From Chloroflexota bacterium (GTDB lineage: Bacteria; Chloroflexota; Anaerolineae; Anaerolineales; Villigracilaceae), in contig JAKOVF010000335.1 of NCBI GenBank assembly GCA_029782225.1, positions 1 to 38,617 on the forward strand: a stretch of DNA of 38,617 nt, read 5' to 3'. Shown here in pieces: positions 14,113 through 22,641 of this stretch; the stretch's first letter is position 1; each line of letters begins with the position of its first letter. The notes under the pieces are model-generated. The model saw nothing but the letters and a program-made list of their open reading frames with translations. It was not told where the DNA came from and made no database searches. The position numbers were made by a program, and so were the translations under genes.

Positions 14113-15180
14113 GTGATTCAGCTTTTACGACTCCAATTTGGAGGTCTATATGGCTTGCCCTATGAACAGTGGTCAGGCAGCCTGCTGCAGAATTTCCTGA
14201 TTTCATCAATGGGGAACTCATTGTACATGTCTAAAATAAAAAAATTTCTTCTATCCGTTTTTGTTGCCGTTCTTGCGGGTTTTTTATGTCATGAAATCCT
14301 TTCAAGCAGTCATTCGGCAGGGGATTTTCACGTCTCACTCACGATGGCGCGTGACCTGCTGACCGGCGTGGATCCGTATTCACATCCAGTCGGAATCGAT
14401 TGGGTTTCATATCCACTACCGGCTGCTTTTTTTGCATTGCCATTCTCTTTCCTGGCAGACCCATTGGCTTCGGCATTGTTTGCCGGATTGGGCGCAGGTT
14501 TACTGGCGTGACTATTGATGCATGACGGGAAATTGTGGACCTTGTTGATGTTGCTCTCCTGGCCCGTTATCTATGCCCTGTTGTGTGCGCAATGGGGCCC
14601 CTGGATCACTTGCCTGTGGTTTATACCCGCAATGATGCCGCTGGTATTGATCAAACCACAAAATGCCCTGCCCCTGATTCTTACCCATAAACCATTCAAT
14701 GTTCTGGGTGCGTGGGTTAGCGCGTTTATATTGATTCTTTCATTGGTGATTTATCCCTCATGGCCGCTGGTATGGGTGAAGCAGATTTCTGGATATACAG
14801 GTTTGCTGCCAATCTTCTCGTTACCCTTTGGACCTCTTGTTTTCCTGGCCCTGTTTCACTGGCGAGACAAGCGTGCCTGGCTGCTGGTGATCATGGCGCT
14901 TATGCCCCAACGGGTTGTCTACGACCAGCTGGCACTGATGCTGGTAGCTTCCAATAAGCATGAGCTGACATTCCAGGTGGTCCTTTCATGGCTGACCCTG
15001 CCCGCTCTGCTTGTTTTTGGCGGCTGGATTCATCTGCCCGGTGGTTGGCAAAATTGGATTGTTGTAACGCTTTATCTGCCTGCGCTGGCGGTGTTAATGT
15101 ACAGGGACATTATTCGTCTTGGGGCAGCAAGTTTGGCTATATGGAGAAACCAGAGAGGGAAATTTGTTTTCAGAGTTTGA
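14113..15180 (+). pseudogene. Multi-pass membrane protein interrupted by one in-frame TGA
   Basis: Two open segments in the same frame (up to 14511 and from 14512) are separated only by TGA 14509-14511. Joined, they give about 355 residues with roughly eight hydrophobic helices. A loop near DPYSHPVG and SYPLPAAFF resembles the DPY...YPP...P pattern of DUF2029/GT-C-like polyprenyl-sugar glycosyltransferases, but the match is weak. The stop lies between two hydrophobic stretches (GLGAGLLA and LLMHDGKLW) and needs only TGG to TGA, so a lost Trp is likely. No SECIS-like stem follows. The start is uncertain: GTG 14113 with GGAGG ten bases upstream, or ATG 14209 or 14227. I read it as a recent pseudogene or a base error. 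Confidence 0.6.
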
Positions 15181-15276
15181 TTGTTTTTCCGGTGATGATT
15201 TCTTGCTCCAAAAGCGTGGAGTCCGGTTTTTAATTTCATGAATAATGGATAAAGACAGGGCTGAAAACGCCGAGTA

Positions 15277-15462
15277 TCAGGAATTGCGGCACTGTTTTCT
15301 TGATAACGCTGCAGCCAGATCGCTCTGACCTTCATGGGTAAGAACATTCCACGCCTTTGCCGCCGCCGCTAACGCCAGTCGTTGGGCACCAGTTATAAGA
15401 GAAGGCCCTGGAAATCTGGCAGACTTCCAAAGCCTTTTGAGTTGCTCGACGAAGGGGGGAAA
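15277..15462 (-). pseudogene. Possible decayed coding remnant downstream of the mvh operon
   Basis: This 319-base gap has no intact gene. On the minus strand one frame is open for about 60 codons and reads protein-like (FVEQLKRLWKSARFPGP, then an alanine-rich helix and WNVLTHEGQSDLAAALS), but it has no start codon and begins just after a stop next to a run of six C. It could be the tail of a gene disrupted by a frameshift. Function is unknown and chance is not excluded. Confidence 0.25.
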
Positions 15463-15499
15463 TCCTCAGCTCGCCTTCGCTACACTGCTCACTTTCAGC

Positions 15500-15973
15500 T
15501 CACTTTTCGCGATTTGCCACTACCAGCTGCATACGTGTGTTTTGCAGCCTCTCCATGGCAGCTTTGGCAACCGCGCGGCTTAACCCGCAGGAGAGTTTCA
15601 GGTCCACTTCGCAAAGCGCGCGCAGGGCAGAGGCTTTGATCTCGATCACATGCGAGACCTTGTCACTCCTCAGGGTAGCAGTGTAAACATACGGCTCGAT
15701 CAAAGCAGAGATCCCAAAGATCTCACCCGGGTTAATATCGGAGACGAAATATTCCTTCCTGTAGTATGGGTCATGCTCTGAGGTGACAACCGCATAATAA
15801 GCCACATCTCCGTCGATCAGGAAGAAAAAATGATCCGCGGGTTTGCCGGCCTCAACGATGACTTCATCTTTCTCGTATGTCAATTCTTCTGCGATCATGG
15901 CGACGGCTTTTAACTGCGCCTCATCCATGAAATTGAAGAAGGGGAATCTTCGCAACAGTTCAGGGGAAATCAT
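15500..15973 (-). CDS. Cyclic nucleotide-binding domain protein without DNA-binding domain
   Basis: Regulatory or sensory protein of 157 residues made almost entirely of one cNMP-binding (CAP_ED) beta-roll. It starts RRFPFFNFMDEAQLKAVAMI, then KDEVIVEAGKPADHFFFLIDGD and the PGEIFGISALI phosphate-binding-cassette region, then a long C-terminal helix. The usual CRP/FNR helix-turn-helix is absent, so it cannot itself bind the palindromes upstream of the operons. The cassette lacks the RTATV-type arginine in a clear form, and redox or other ligands are possible. ATG 15973 overlaps the protease stop (ATGA), and it is the last gene of the hdr-mvh operon. Similar stand-alone domains occur with Hdr/Mvh-type clusters as putative allosteric partners; that role is an inference. 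Confidence 0.75.
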   Translation of the reverse strand: MISPELLRRFPFFNFMDEAQLKAVAMIAEELTYEKDEVIVEAGKPADHFFFLIDGDVAYYAVVTSEHDPYYRKEYFVSDINPGEIFGISALIEPYVYTATLRSDKVSHVIEIKASALRALCEVDLKLSCGLSRAVAKAAMERLQNTRMQLVVANREK

Positions 15974-16566
15974 GGCTCCTCCTTGAGCAAATCGATCACA
16001 GCCTGCACGGCGAAGGGCACGGCCTCGGCCACTGCAGGTGAAAGCTCCTCAGAAAAATCGTACACGTTTCGGGCTTCGATTGCAACGATCTCAACAGACT
16101 GCGGCACAGACAGCCCCATTGCTTTTGCAGTTTCCAGGGCGGTTATGAGGGATGTATCGTGCGCAGACGCAGAATGACCATCCATTGGGTTCTGCAACGA
16201 GGACAGTGGAAAGACCTCTACGCTTCCCGCGGGACCTTGACCTGTCTCCATTGAATCGACAAGGATCACCCTTTGATATCCCAGCATCCGCTCCATGAGC
16301 GAGAGTCCGCCAAGGGATGCGCAATCCACCTCAACCAGTGGTTGATGATGGATGACCTTCGAGTCAACCGGACGATAGCAAATCTGATAGCGTGGATTAT
16401 TGACCACCTGCTGTCTGACCTTTTCCGCCACAGTCCATCCAACGCCATCATCTCCAAGGATCGGATTGCCCAACCCGATCACAAGAGTCGACGAAGGACA
16501 AGCGAACTGCATCGCCGGAATCCCTTGCGTTCGTTGCTCATCCTTCATCATGCGAGGGCTCCTCAC
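15970..16566 (-). CDS. [NiFe] hydrogenase maturation protease (HyaD/HybD family)
   Basis: Endopeptidase that trims the C-terminus of a [NiFe] large subunit after nickel insertion. The signature LVIGLGNPILGDDGVGW appears near the N-terminus, then VDCASLGGLSLMERMLGYQRVILVDSMETG, where the acidic residues bind Ni during recognition, and a later HDTSLITALETAKAMG segment with the conserved His. The frame from ATG 16566 has an unusual 18-residue lead; ATG 16512 (MQFACPSSTLVIGLGNP) is a credible alternative. It follows mvhA after a short repeat and is translationally coupled to the cNMP-domain gene. Its partner is presumably MvhA, although MvhA has only a modest C-terminal extension. Confidence 0.85.
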   Translation of the reverse strand: MRSPRMMKDEQRTQGIPAMQFACPSSTLVIGLGNPILGDDGVGWTVAEKVRQQVVNNPRYQICYRPVDSKVIHHQPLVEVDCASLGGLSLMERMLGYQRVILVDSMETGQGPAGSVEVFPLSSLQNPMDGHSASAHDTSLITALETAKAMGLSVPQSVEIVAIEARNVYDFSEELSPAVAEAVPFAVQAVIDLLKEEP

Positions 16567-16577
16567 TGCCCAGGTTA

Positions 16578-16612
16578 CGTCATTGCTTCGGGCTATCGCT
16601 CTCGCAATGACG
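16578..16612. repeat. Hairpin repeat between mvhA and the protease gene
   Basis: CGTCATTGC (16578-16586) and GCAATGACG (16604-16612) are perfect 9-bp inverted copies. The motif matches the degraded ends at 258-480. In mRNA it would form an intra-operon stem, which may separate message stability on its two sides. Confidence 0.75.
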
Positions 16613-16618
16613 GGTTCA

Positions 16619-18088
16619 TCAACAATACTGCTTCAACACTTCCACCGGATTCCCATTCGCATCGCGAATGGTCACTTGGAGCGGCATTCGGCCGGGAAGG
16701 GAATGGGTCGCACAGCCGAAGCAGGGATCATAGGCGCGGAATGCCATCTCGACCATGTTCAGCATCGGCTCGGTGACCACCGTTCCCTTCTTGATGAGGC
16801 TGGTCGCCGCCTTGTTGATGGACATGCTGATCGGCGCATAGTTGTTGGTGGTGCCGACGATGAGATTCACCTTGGTCAGCACGCCCCGCTCATCGGTCCA
16901 GTAATGATGTGTGAGAGTCCCGCGCGGCGCTTCGACGATGCCCACGCCCTCCGTCGGTTTCTCCGTGGGAATCGTGTGGAAGTTCGGGGATGTGATCTCG
17001 GGATCGGTGGCAAGTTCCACCCAGCGCTCGGCCGCGTAAAGTAGCTCGACGAGGCGTGCCCAGTGGGTAGCCAATCTCTGATGGACAGGTTTCCCACCGA
17101 GCGTACCGAAGAAGCGTTCGTACTCTTCCTGTGCGCGCGGGGTTGCCATCCCATCGGCTGCGTTAACGCGCGAGAGCGGCGTGGCCATGTAGATGCCTGA
17201 GTCTTTGCCATCTACAAATCCCTTCCAGCCAACCTTCTTCAAATAGGGGAACTTGAGATAGGTCCACGGCTCGACGTGCTCAGCGATGTGCTCGGCGTAA
17301 TCCTTCGGCGCGTATTTGACAAATTCCTTGCCTTCGGGATCGACCACGCGGACTTTGCCATCGTAGAAGTTGATATGGTTATTCTCGTCTACCATCCCCA
17401 TATAGTAGGTGCGGTGAGTGTAGATGTCGCCGAGGATGAGATCGACGTAGGCCCTGTTGCCCAGCACGATGTCATTGAAAAGCTTTAGCGAGAACTGACC
17501 AAACTCAACCGCCCAGCGTCCCATCTCTTCAATTTCTTTGCGCTGTTCTTCGGTGATACCCTTGGTCAGGCCGCCAGGGATCGAAGTGCAGGGATGAACT
17601 TTCCGTCCACCGATCATTTCAACGACAGTGTGTCCTGCCTTGCGCGCCTGGATAACCTTACCCGCGATTTCAAGTCCCACTTTGTGAATTACACCGAGGA
17701 TGTTTCTCTCAGCCACAGGCGCGTCTGGCCCCATCACAAAATCAGGGCCGCCGAGTGCATAGAAGTGGGTGGCGTGGTCAGTGACGTAGAATGCGGAATA
17801 CAGCAGTTCGCGCAGGAGTTTGGCCGTGCGCGGCGGATCGACATGATAGACCGCGTCCGCGGCTTTGGCGGCGGCCATGTGATGCGCTTCGGGGCATACC
17901 CCGCAGATACGATTCGTGAGCAGGGGCATTTCTTCAACCGGACGCCCAATGCAGAATCGTTCGAAGCCGCGCAGTTCAGGGATCTGGAAGTAGGTGTTGG
18001 CTACATCGCCTTCTTCGTTCAAAAAGATTTCGATCTTGCCATGACCTTCCAGGCGGGTGATTGGGTCTATCGTGATTCGCTGTGTCAT
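16619..18088 (-). CDS. mvhA: F420-non-reducing type [NiFe] hydrogenase large subunit (group 3c, MvhA)
   Basis: Catalytic subunit of the cytoplasmic Mvh hydrogenase that feeds electrons from H2 to heterodisulfide-reductase-like HdrABC. 489 residues. N-terminal RITIDPITRLEGHGKIEIFL; L1 motif R-I-C62-G-V-C65-P-E-A-H-H; L2 motif DPC456-FGC459-ATH near the C-terminus. All four nickel ligands are normal cysteines, in contrast to the group 4 enzyme at 6283. There are 30 residues after Cys459, ending in KQYC. ATG 18088 has an SD (GGAGGTG) within the end of the mvhG gene. The group 3c call rests on the MvhG/MvhD/Hdr neighbours as well as the sequence. Confidence 0.92.
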   Translation of the reverse strand: MTQRITIDPITRLEGHGKIEIFLNEEGDVANTYFQIPELRGFERFCIGRPVEEMPLLTNRICGVCPEAHHMAAAKAADAVYHVDPPRTAKLLRELLYSAFYVTDHATHFYALGGPDFVMGPDAPVAERNILGVIHKVGLEIAGKVIQARKAGHTVVEMIGGRKVHPCTSIPGGLTKGITEEQRKEIEEMGRWAVEFGQFSLKLFNDIVLGNRAYVDLILGDIYTHRTYYMGMVDENNHINFYDGKVRVVDPEGKEFVKYAPKDYAEHIAEHVEPWTYLKFPYLKKVGWKGFVDGKDSGIYMATPLSRVNAADGMATPRAQEEYERFFGTLGGKPVHQRLATHWARLVELLYAAERWVELATDPEITSPNFHTIPTEKPTEGVGIVEAPRGTLTHHYWTDERGVLTKVNLIVGTTNNYAPISMSINKAATSLIKKGTVVTEPMLNMVEMAFRAYDPCFGCATHSLPGRMPLQVTIRDANGNPVEVLKQYC

Positions 18089-18089
18089 G

Positions 18090-19091
18090 CTACACCTCCT
18101 CTTTGTCCCAGGCGGACTTGCCAGCCTTCAACAAGGAACCAGCCAGATTGAACCGATAGAACTGTCCGGTGGGATCAACGAGGCCATCCAGGATAAGGTC
18201 AATCTCTTCAGGATCGGTGCTGTCGATGACGGATGCAAAGGCCGAGCATAACCGCGCGCCGTAATCGATGACACCCTCAGCGGGGCCGTAACAGCCTATG
18301 CACTGCGCATTCGCGGATGGACAGCGCGCGTTACATCCGCTTCTGGTCGCGGGACCGTTACACGGAATCCCCTGTTCAAGCAGGCACAGCTCCGGATCAA
18401 TTTCCATGCCCCAAATCCTCTTGAAGGATTTCACCATCTTGATATTGCGAGTCCGCTTGCATTCATCGCAGACGGTTGAATTCCCCGCACCGATGACGGT
18501 TCCCTTCGGCGGCAGTTCCGCTTTACCTTGAAGCACCTGTACAACGAGATCAATTACCGCCGCGATCTGATGCGACTCGGGCGGACAACCCGGCATGTAA
18601 TAGTCCACGTCAACGACTTGATCGAGTGTTTGGAGGATGGGCAGAATCTTCGGGATGTGGATTTCACCTTCAGGTACATCGAATGAAGTCCGCGGATAGA
18701 TTTGGTTGGGGTTATCCGTAGTGATGGTATTGAAGGCAGTGGAGACAATCTCGCGCGAGTCGCTCAAGTTGGCGAGCCCGGGGATACATCCCTCGTTGGC
18801 GCAGGAGCCAAACGCGACGAGTATCTTCGATTTCCGGCGAAGCAGTTTGGCGATATGTTCATTCTCGTCGTTACGGATGCCGCCATTGAAGAGGGTGAGC
18901 AGGATCGAGCCGTCTTCCATCGCTTCAACATCTTTGTATTTGGCGTCCATCGCAACGGGCCAGAAGACAACATCGAAGTTGGCATCCACATCCAAAATCT
19001 TCTCGTGGATGTTCAGCACGGCGATCTCACATCCGCCGCAGGAGGCCGCCCAATACATTGCGAACTTTGGTTTGCTGCCGTTGACTGTCAT
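18090..19091 (-). CDS. mvhG: Mvh-type [NiFe] hydrogenase small subunit (MvhG)
   Basis: Small subunit with three [4Fe-4S] clusters carrying electrons from the NiFe site to MvhD/HdrA. 333 residues. The proximal cluster site begins WAASCGGCEIAVL (Cys18, Cys21), continues with GSCANEGCIPG, and ends with the MPGCPPESHQI loop. C-terminal clusters are seen in CDECKR and the cysteine-rich segment CNGPATRSGCNARCPSANAQ with CIGCYGPAEG. It has no export signal, so the enzyme is cytoplasmic. ATG 19091 overlaps the mvhD stop by four bases with a GAGGTG SD. Confidence 0.92.
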   Translation of the reverse strand: MTVNGSKPKFAMYWAASCGGCEIAVLNIHEKILDVDANFDVVFWPVAMDAKYKDVEAMEDGSILLTLFNGGIRNDENEHIAKLLRRKSKILVAFGSCANEGCIPGLANLSDSREIVSTAFNTITTDNPNQIYPRTSFDVPEGEIHIPKILPILQTLDQVVDVDYYMPGCPPESHQIAAVIDLVVQVLQGKAELPPKGTVIGAGNSTVCDECKRTRNIKMVKSFKRIWGMEIDPELCLLEQGIPCNGPATRSGCNARCPSANAQCIGCYGPAEGVIDYGARLCSAFASVIDSTDPEEIDLILDGLVDPTGQFYRFNLAGSLLKAGKSAWDKEEV

Positions 19092-19591
19092 GCTGGCACC
19101 TCCTCGAATTCAGACGATGGACGATGGACAACCGACGATTGTCCTTCGTCCGTGGTCGGTGGTCTTTCCCCGGGCTTTCCCCAATGAAGTGGCCCCAGTG
19201 CGCGTATCTCTTCCACGAACGAGGCGACCTCATGCGCGAACCTCGCTCCCTCCGCCGCGGAGGCCCAGACCAATTTAAGGCGAGCAGGCTCCAGTCCGAG
19301 GCCTTGAAGCGTTCGTCTCATCAAATGGAAGCGCCGCAAGGCTTTGTAGTTCTGTTCGAGATAGTGACATTCGCCGGGATGGCATCCGGTGATCATGACG
19401 CCGTCCGCACCGTTGGCGAGAGCCTTGAAGACGAAGGTCGGATCGAGGCGTCCCGAGCACATCAGGCGGATGAGGCGAATGTTCGGCGGATATTTCAACC
19501 GGGCAGTCCCTGCAAGATCGGCGGCGCGATAGGAGCACCAGTTGCAGGTGAAGCCGATGATGGTGGGTTCGAAAGTTTCGTTGTTATTCAT
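19088..19591 (-). CDS. mvhD: Mvh delta subunit (MvhD), [2Fe-2S] link to HdrA
   Basis: Connects the Mvh hydrogenase to HdrA through a [2Fe-2S] cluster. 167 residues. Conserved cysteines appear in GFTCNWCSYRAADLAG, RLMCSGRLDP, and the GCHPGECHYLEQNYKA motif. In selenoprotein-using methanogens the homologue VhuD carries Sec at one cysteine; here all positions are Cys. MvhD is normally about 140 residues; the last 30 residues after LGPLHW are encoded by a palindromic interspersed repeat (arms 19120-19131 and 19139-19150) and look like added tail. It lies between hdrA (9-base gap) and mvhG (4-base overlap). Confidence 0.92.
   Translation of the reverse strand: MNNNETFEPTIIGFTCNWCSYRAADLAGTARLKYPPNIRLIRLMCSGRLDPTFVFKALANGADGVMITGCHPGECHYLEQNYKALRRFHLMRRTLQGLGLEPARLKLVWASAAEGARFAHEVASFVEEIRALGPLHWGKPGERPPTTDEGQSSVVHRPSSEFEEVPA
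19120..19150. repeat. Interspersed inverted repeat within the 3' end of mvhD
   Basis: GACGATGGACAA (19120-19131) and TTGTCCTTCGTC (19139-19150) are inverted copies with one mismatch, extended by GGACGATGG-type and CGTGGTCGGTGG units on either side. It is translated as the C-terminal tail of MvhD. Confidence 0.7.
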
Positions 19592-19600
19592 CTCAACCTC

Positions 19601-21634
19601 CTATGCCGCCACAGGTTCGGATTCAACATTCAATAACAGCAAGCCTTCGATTTGTGCGAAGATTTGCTCGTTGCTGAATCCCGTGCCGCTGATTGCGCCC
19701 GCGGGACAGGCCGCTACACAGGTACCGCAACCCTGGCAGAGGGCGGGGTTGATTTCCGTCACCATGCGGTCTTCGTGGAACAGGATGGCGTTGAACGGGC
19801 ACAGGTTGTTGCAGATGCGGCAGCCCGAGCATTGTGCTTCGTTGACCGTGGCGCGGATGGGTTCGAGGGCGATTTCCTTTTGCTGGATCTTGCCTAGCAC
19901 GCGTGCCGCCGCGGCCGCGCCCTGCGAAACAGTGGCGGGGATGTCCTTCGGGCCTTGCGCACAACCTGCGATGTAAATGCCTTCGGTCATCGTGGCGACA
20001 GGATCGAGTTTGGGATGCCGTTCGGTGAACCAACCGTTGGCTGAGCATGAGATGCCGAATTGCTTGGCAGTTTCCTTTGCATCCTTGCGCGGCTCCAGGC
20101 CAACCGAAAGAATGACCATATCGACCGGAATGCGGCGCTGCTTGCCGGCCAATGTATCTTCCACCTGGATAATGAGCTTGCCTTCTTCGCCGGGCAGCCG
20201 CGCCGCGTCGGTCACTTCGGCCACTTTACCGCGCACGAACAGCGTACCTTCCTCCATCACGCGCTGATAGAATTCATCGTAATCCTTGAACGGCGTGCGC
20301 ATGTCAATGTAGAAGTTGTAGACGACTGCACCCGTCCGCTCATGGACGAGATGCGCGAACTTCAAACTCTGCATACAGCAGATGACCGAGCAGTAGTTGT
20401 TGAAGTTGCGGTCACGCGAGCCGACGCAGTGAACCACGCCAACTGCCTTTGGAATGGTCTTGCCATCGCGTAAAACGATTTGTCCATTCGTTGGGCCAGC
20501 CGCGTTGGTGAGCCGTTCGAGTTCAAGCGAAGTGAACACATTGGCAAGTCGTCCGTAACCATAGTTGGTGACCTTGCGTGCATCGAAGATGTCATAACCT
20601 GTCGCAAGAATGATATTGCCTACATCCACGTGCATGACTTCATCTTCCTGTTTGAAGTCAATGGCGTTGGTGGGGCAGAACTTCTCGCAAGCCTTGCATG
20701 TGCCCTTTTCAAAGTAAGTACAGTTTGCCACATCCATCACAGGATATTTTGGCACGGCTTGCGCAAACGGTGTGTATACGGCCTTGCGATAGCCCAGCCC
20801 GGCTTCGTATACATCGTCAATGACTTTCTTTGGGCATTTCTCCTGGCAGATGCCGCAGCCCGTACAATCTTCGGTCCTGATTTTGCGCGCCTTCTTGCGG
20901 ATGGTTACGCTGAAGTTGCCAACGTACCCTTCCACTTTTTCCACATTGCTATAAGTGAGCAACGTGATGTTCGGATGTGTGCCAGCCTCCACCATTCTCG
21001 GCGTCAGAATGCACGCGGCGCAATCCAGTGTTGGGAAGGTCTTATCGAACTGCGCCATATGCCCGCCTATGGAAGGTTCGCGCTCCACGAGATACACACG
21101 ATACCCTGCGTTCGCGATTTCGAGCGCGGCCTGAATGCCAGCGATGCCTCCGCCCACGACCAGCGTTGCGGGATGAATGGGCACGCGCAGTGGGTCGAGC
21201 GCAACATGATGTAACACACGTTCGATACCGCCTGAAACCACCGCCTTTGCTTTCGACGTCGCCGCGACCTTGTCCGTATGTACCCACGAAACCTGTTCGC
21301 GGATGGAAACCAACTCACACAGGAAGGGGTTCAGTCCAGCGCGCTCACAGGCCGTGCGGAATGTCTTTTCATGCAGATGGGGCGAACAGGCCGCAACGAC
21401 AACTCTCGTCAGCCTTAGCTCTTTGATATCTTTCTCTATCAATTCCTGGCCGAGGCTCGAGCACATGAACTTGTAGTCACGCCCGATCACTACACCGCGA
21501 TGTTTCAGCCTGGACGCAGCCCACTCGGCCACCTGCTGCACATCCACGACGCCCGCGATGTTCGAGCCACAATGGCAGACGTAGACCCCGATTCTTTCCT
21601 CCCCCTTGGGCTTGCTTCCGTTACCGTTGGTCAT
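19601..21634 (-). CDS. hdrA: Heterodisulfide reductase-like subunit A (HdrA), FAD iron-sulfur flavoprotein
   Basis: The bifurcating flavin subunit of an Hdr complex, which splits electrons from H2 between ferredoxin and a disulfide-type acceptor at HdrB. 677 residues, the usual length. An N-terminal Cys-rich region holds YVCHCG (20-22) and CSPHLHEKTFR (from 83). The FAD-binding GGGIAGIQAALE starts at 161. The HdrA signature FPTLDCAACILTP spans about 200-211, where some methanogen HdrA proteins carry Sec; here it is Cys. Ferredoxin motifs are CTGCGICQEKCP (257-268) and a CTYFEKGTCKACEKFCP insert (305-321). Two further [4Fe-4S] motifs near the C-terminus are CSGCRICNNLCP and CQGCGTCVAACP. The ATG overlaps the hdrB stop. 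The physiological disulfide in a non-methanogen is unknown. Confidence 0.93.
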   Translation of the reverse strand: MTNGNGSKPKGEERIGVYVCHCGSNIAGVVDVQQVAEWAASRLKHRGVVIGRDYKFMCSSLGQELIEKDIKELRLTRVVVAACSPHLHEKTFRTACERAGLNPFLCELVSIREQVSWVHTDKVAATSKAKAVVSGGIERVLHHVALDPLRVPIHPATLVVGGGIAGIQAALEIANAGYRVYLVEREPSIGGHMAQFDKTFPTLDCAACILTPRMVEAGTHPNITLLTYSNVEKVEGYVGNFSVTIRKKARKIRTEDCTGCGICQEKCPKKVIDDVYEAGLGYRKAVYTPFAQAVPKYPVMDVANCTYFEKGTCKACEKFCPTNAIDFKQEDEVMHVDVGNIILATGYDIFDARKVTNYGYGRLANVFTSLELERLTNAAGPTNGQIVLRDGKTIPKAVGVVHCVGSRDRNFNNYCSVICCMQSLKFAHLVHERTGAVVYNFYIDMRTPFKDYDEFYQRVMEEGTLFVRGKVAEVTDAARLPGEEGKLIIQVEDTLAGKQRRIPVDMVILSVGLEPRKDAKETAKQFGISCSANGWFTERHPKLDPVATMTEGIYIAGCAQGPKDIPATVSQGAAAAARVLGKIQQKEIALEPIRATVNEAQCSGCRICNNLCPFNAILFHEDRMVTEINPALCQGCGTCVAACPAGAISGTGFSNEQIFAQIEGLLLLNVESEPVAA

Positions 21635-22641
21635 TTCGCCACCTTACCTTTCTCTGCCACTTTTGGCGTCCTGCGTGGAAGCTGCTGAGGCATGGGCAAT
21701 CCCTCTGCTTTGCGCGGCTTCACAGGCGCGACCTCGACTGGTTCAGGTGCATCGACGCCAATCTTTGCCAACGCCTTCTTCGCGCTGACCAGTTCCATGC
21801 CGAAGCCGAGGAGTTTTGCGTCCATGCCGAATGCAAGTCCCATCAGCTGGGTGAAGAAGATGATTGGCATGTGATAACTGGTGCCAAAGTGATGGTTCAT
21901 CTCGCCCTGATACGCATCGATGTTCATCTGGCACATGGGGCAGAGTGTTGCCATTAAATCCGCTTCGTAATGATCGGCGGAAGAGACCAGGCGACGAATC
22001 AACTCAAAGGCAGTATCCGGCCCGATCTGCGTCATGTGACCGCCACAGCAGTGTGTCTTGAGCGGGAAGTCAATCACTTCCGCTCCGAGGGCTTTGAGCA
22101 AAATATCCAGCTCCACAGGATGTTCATGATCTGACCAGCGATGTTCGTAATCTGGCCGCGGCACCATGCAGCCGAGGTAAGGAGCAACGCGAAGCCCCGC
22201 GAGTGGCCGGGTCACTTTGCTCTTGACGGTATCCAGCCCAATATCGTAGACGATGACATCGAGCAAGTGGCGAATGTCGAGTGAACCAGGCTTATAGGAA
22301 AGTCCACCCGCTGCCAGCGCTTCATTGACCATCACGCCCAGGCTGGGTTGCTCGCGCATATAGTAGTCCGCTTTGGCGAGGTTGAGATAACAGGCGGAGC
22401 AAGGGGCAACAACCGTGTGATTTCCGTTGGCCTGCTTGGATGCCAAAGCCAGGTTTCGTGAAATCAATGAATAAGCCGGCGTAAGGCTGATACCCAGGTA
22501 CTCGGTCGCGCCGCAGCAGTTCCAATCGTGAATTTCCTCCAACTCCAGGCCGATCACCGGTGCGATTTGCAGCAATGAATCGTAGTAAGCCTTGGCACTG
22601 GATTCCATCGAACAGCCGGGATACAGGATGTACTTATCCAT
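21631..22641 (-). CDS. hdrB: Heterodisulfide reductase-like subunit B (HdrB)
   Basis: Catalytic subunit with two CCG domains that hold non-cubane [4Fe-4S] clusters and reduce a disulfide or analogous substrate. 336 residues from ATG 22641. First CCG domain: YPGC (10), DWNCCGATEY (42-43), APCSACYLNL (81, 84). Second: YLGCMVPRP, THCCGGHMTQIG, ATLCPMCQMNID. The last 40 residues are a Pro/Lys-rich tail. The start is fixed by an SD (CAGGAGG) upstream and an 8-base overlap with hdrC (ATGGATAA); a longer frame to 22686 is overlap only. The complete cysteine set argues for an active enzyme. Confidence 0.92.
   Translation of the reverse strand: MDKYILYPGCSMESSAKAYYDSLLQIAPVIGLELEEIHDWNCCGATEYLGISLTPAYSLISRNLALASKQANGNHTVVAPCSACYLNLAKADYYMREQPSLGVMVNEALAAGGLSYKPGSLDIRHLLDVIVYDIGLDTVKSKVTRPLAGLRVAPYLGCMVPRPDYEHRWSDHEHPVELDILLKALGAEVIDFPLKTHCCGGHMTQIGPDTAFELIRRLVSSADHYEADLMATLCPMCQMNIDAYQGEMNHHFGTSYHMPIIFFTQLMGLAFGMDAKLLGFGMELVSAKKALAKIGVDAPEPVEVAPVKPRKAEGLPMPQQLPRRTPKVAEKGKVAK

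Noticed and set aside
6994..14511. TGA read as tryptophan throughout (a code 4 or 25 organism).
   Set aside because: Many genes here end in TGA with immediate ATGA overlaps to the next gene, and TGG is used normally for Trp. At 6994 the family needs Cys, not Trp.
15072..15347. Minus-strand 91-residue frame overlapping the broken membrane protein.
   Set aside because: It overlaps the 3' end of the plus-strand frame, has no SD, and resembles no family.
15500..15973. The cNMP-binding protein as the regulator that binds the shared palindrome.
   Set aside because: It has no helix-turn-helix or other DNA-binding domain.
19601..21634. Selenocysteine in HdrA or MvhD, as in some methanogens.
   Set aside because: The relevant codons are ordinary cysteines and the frames contain no TGA.
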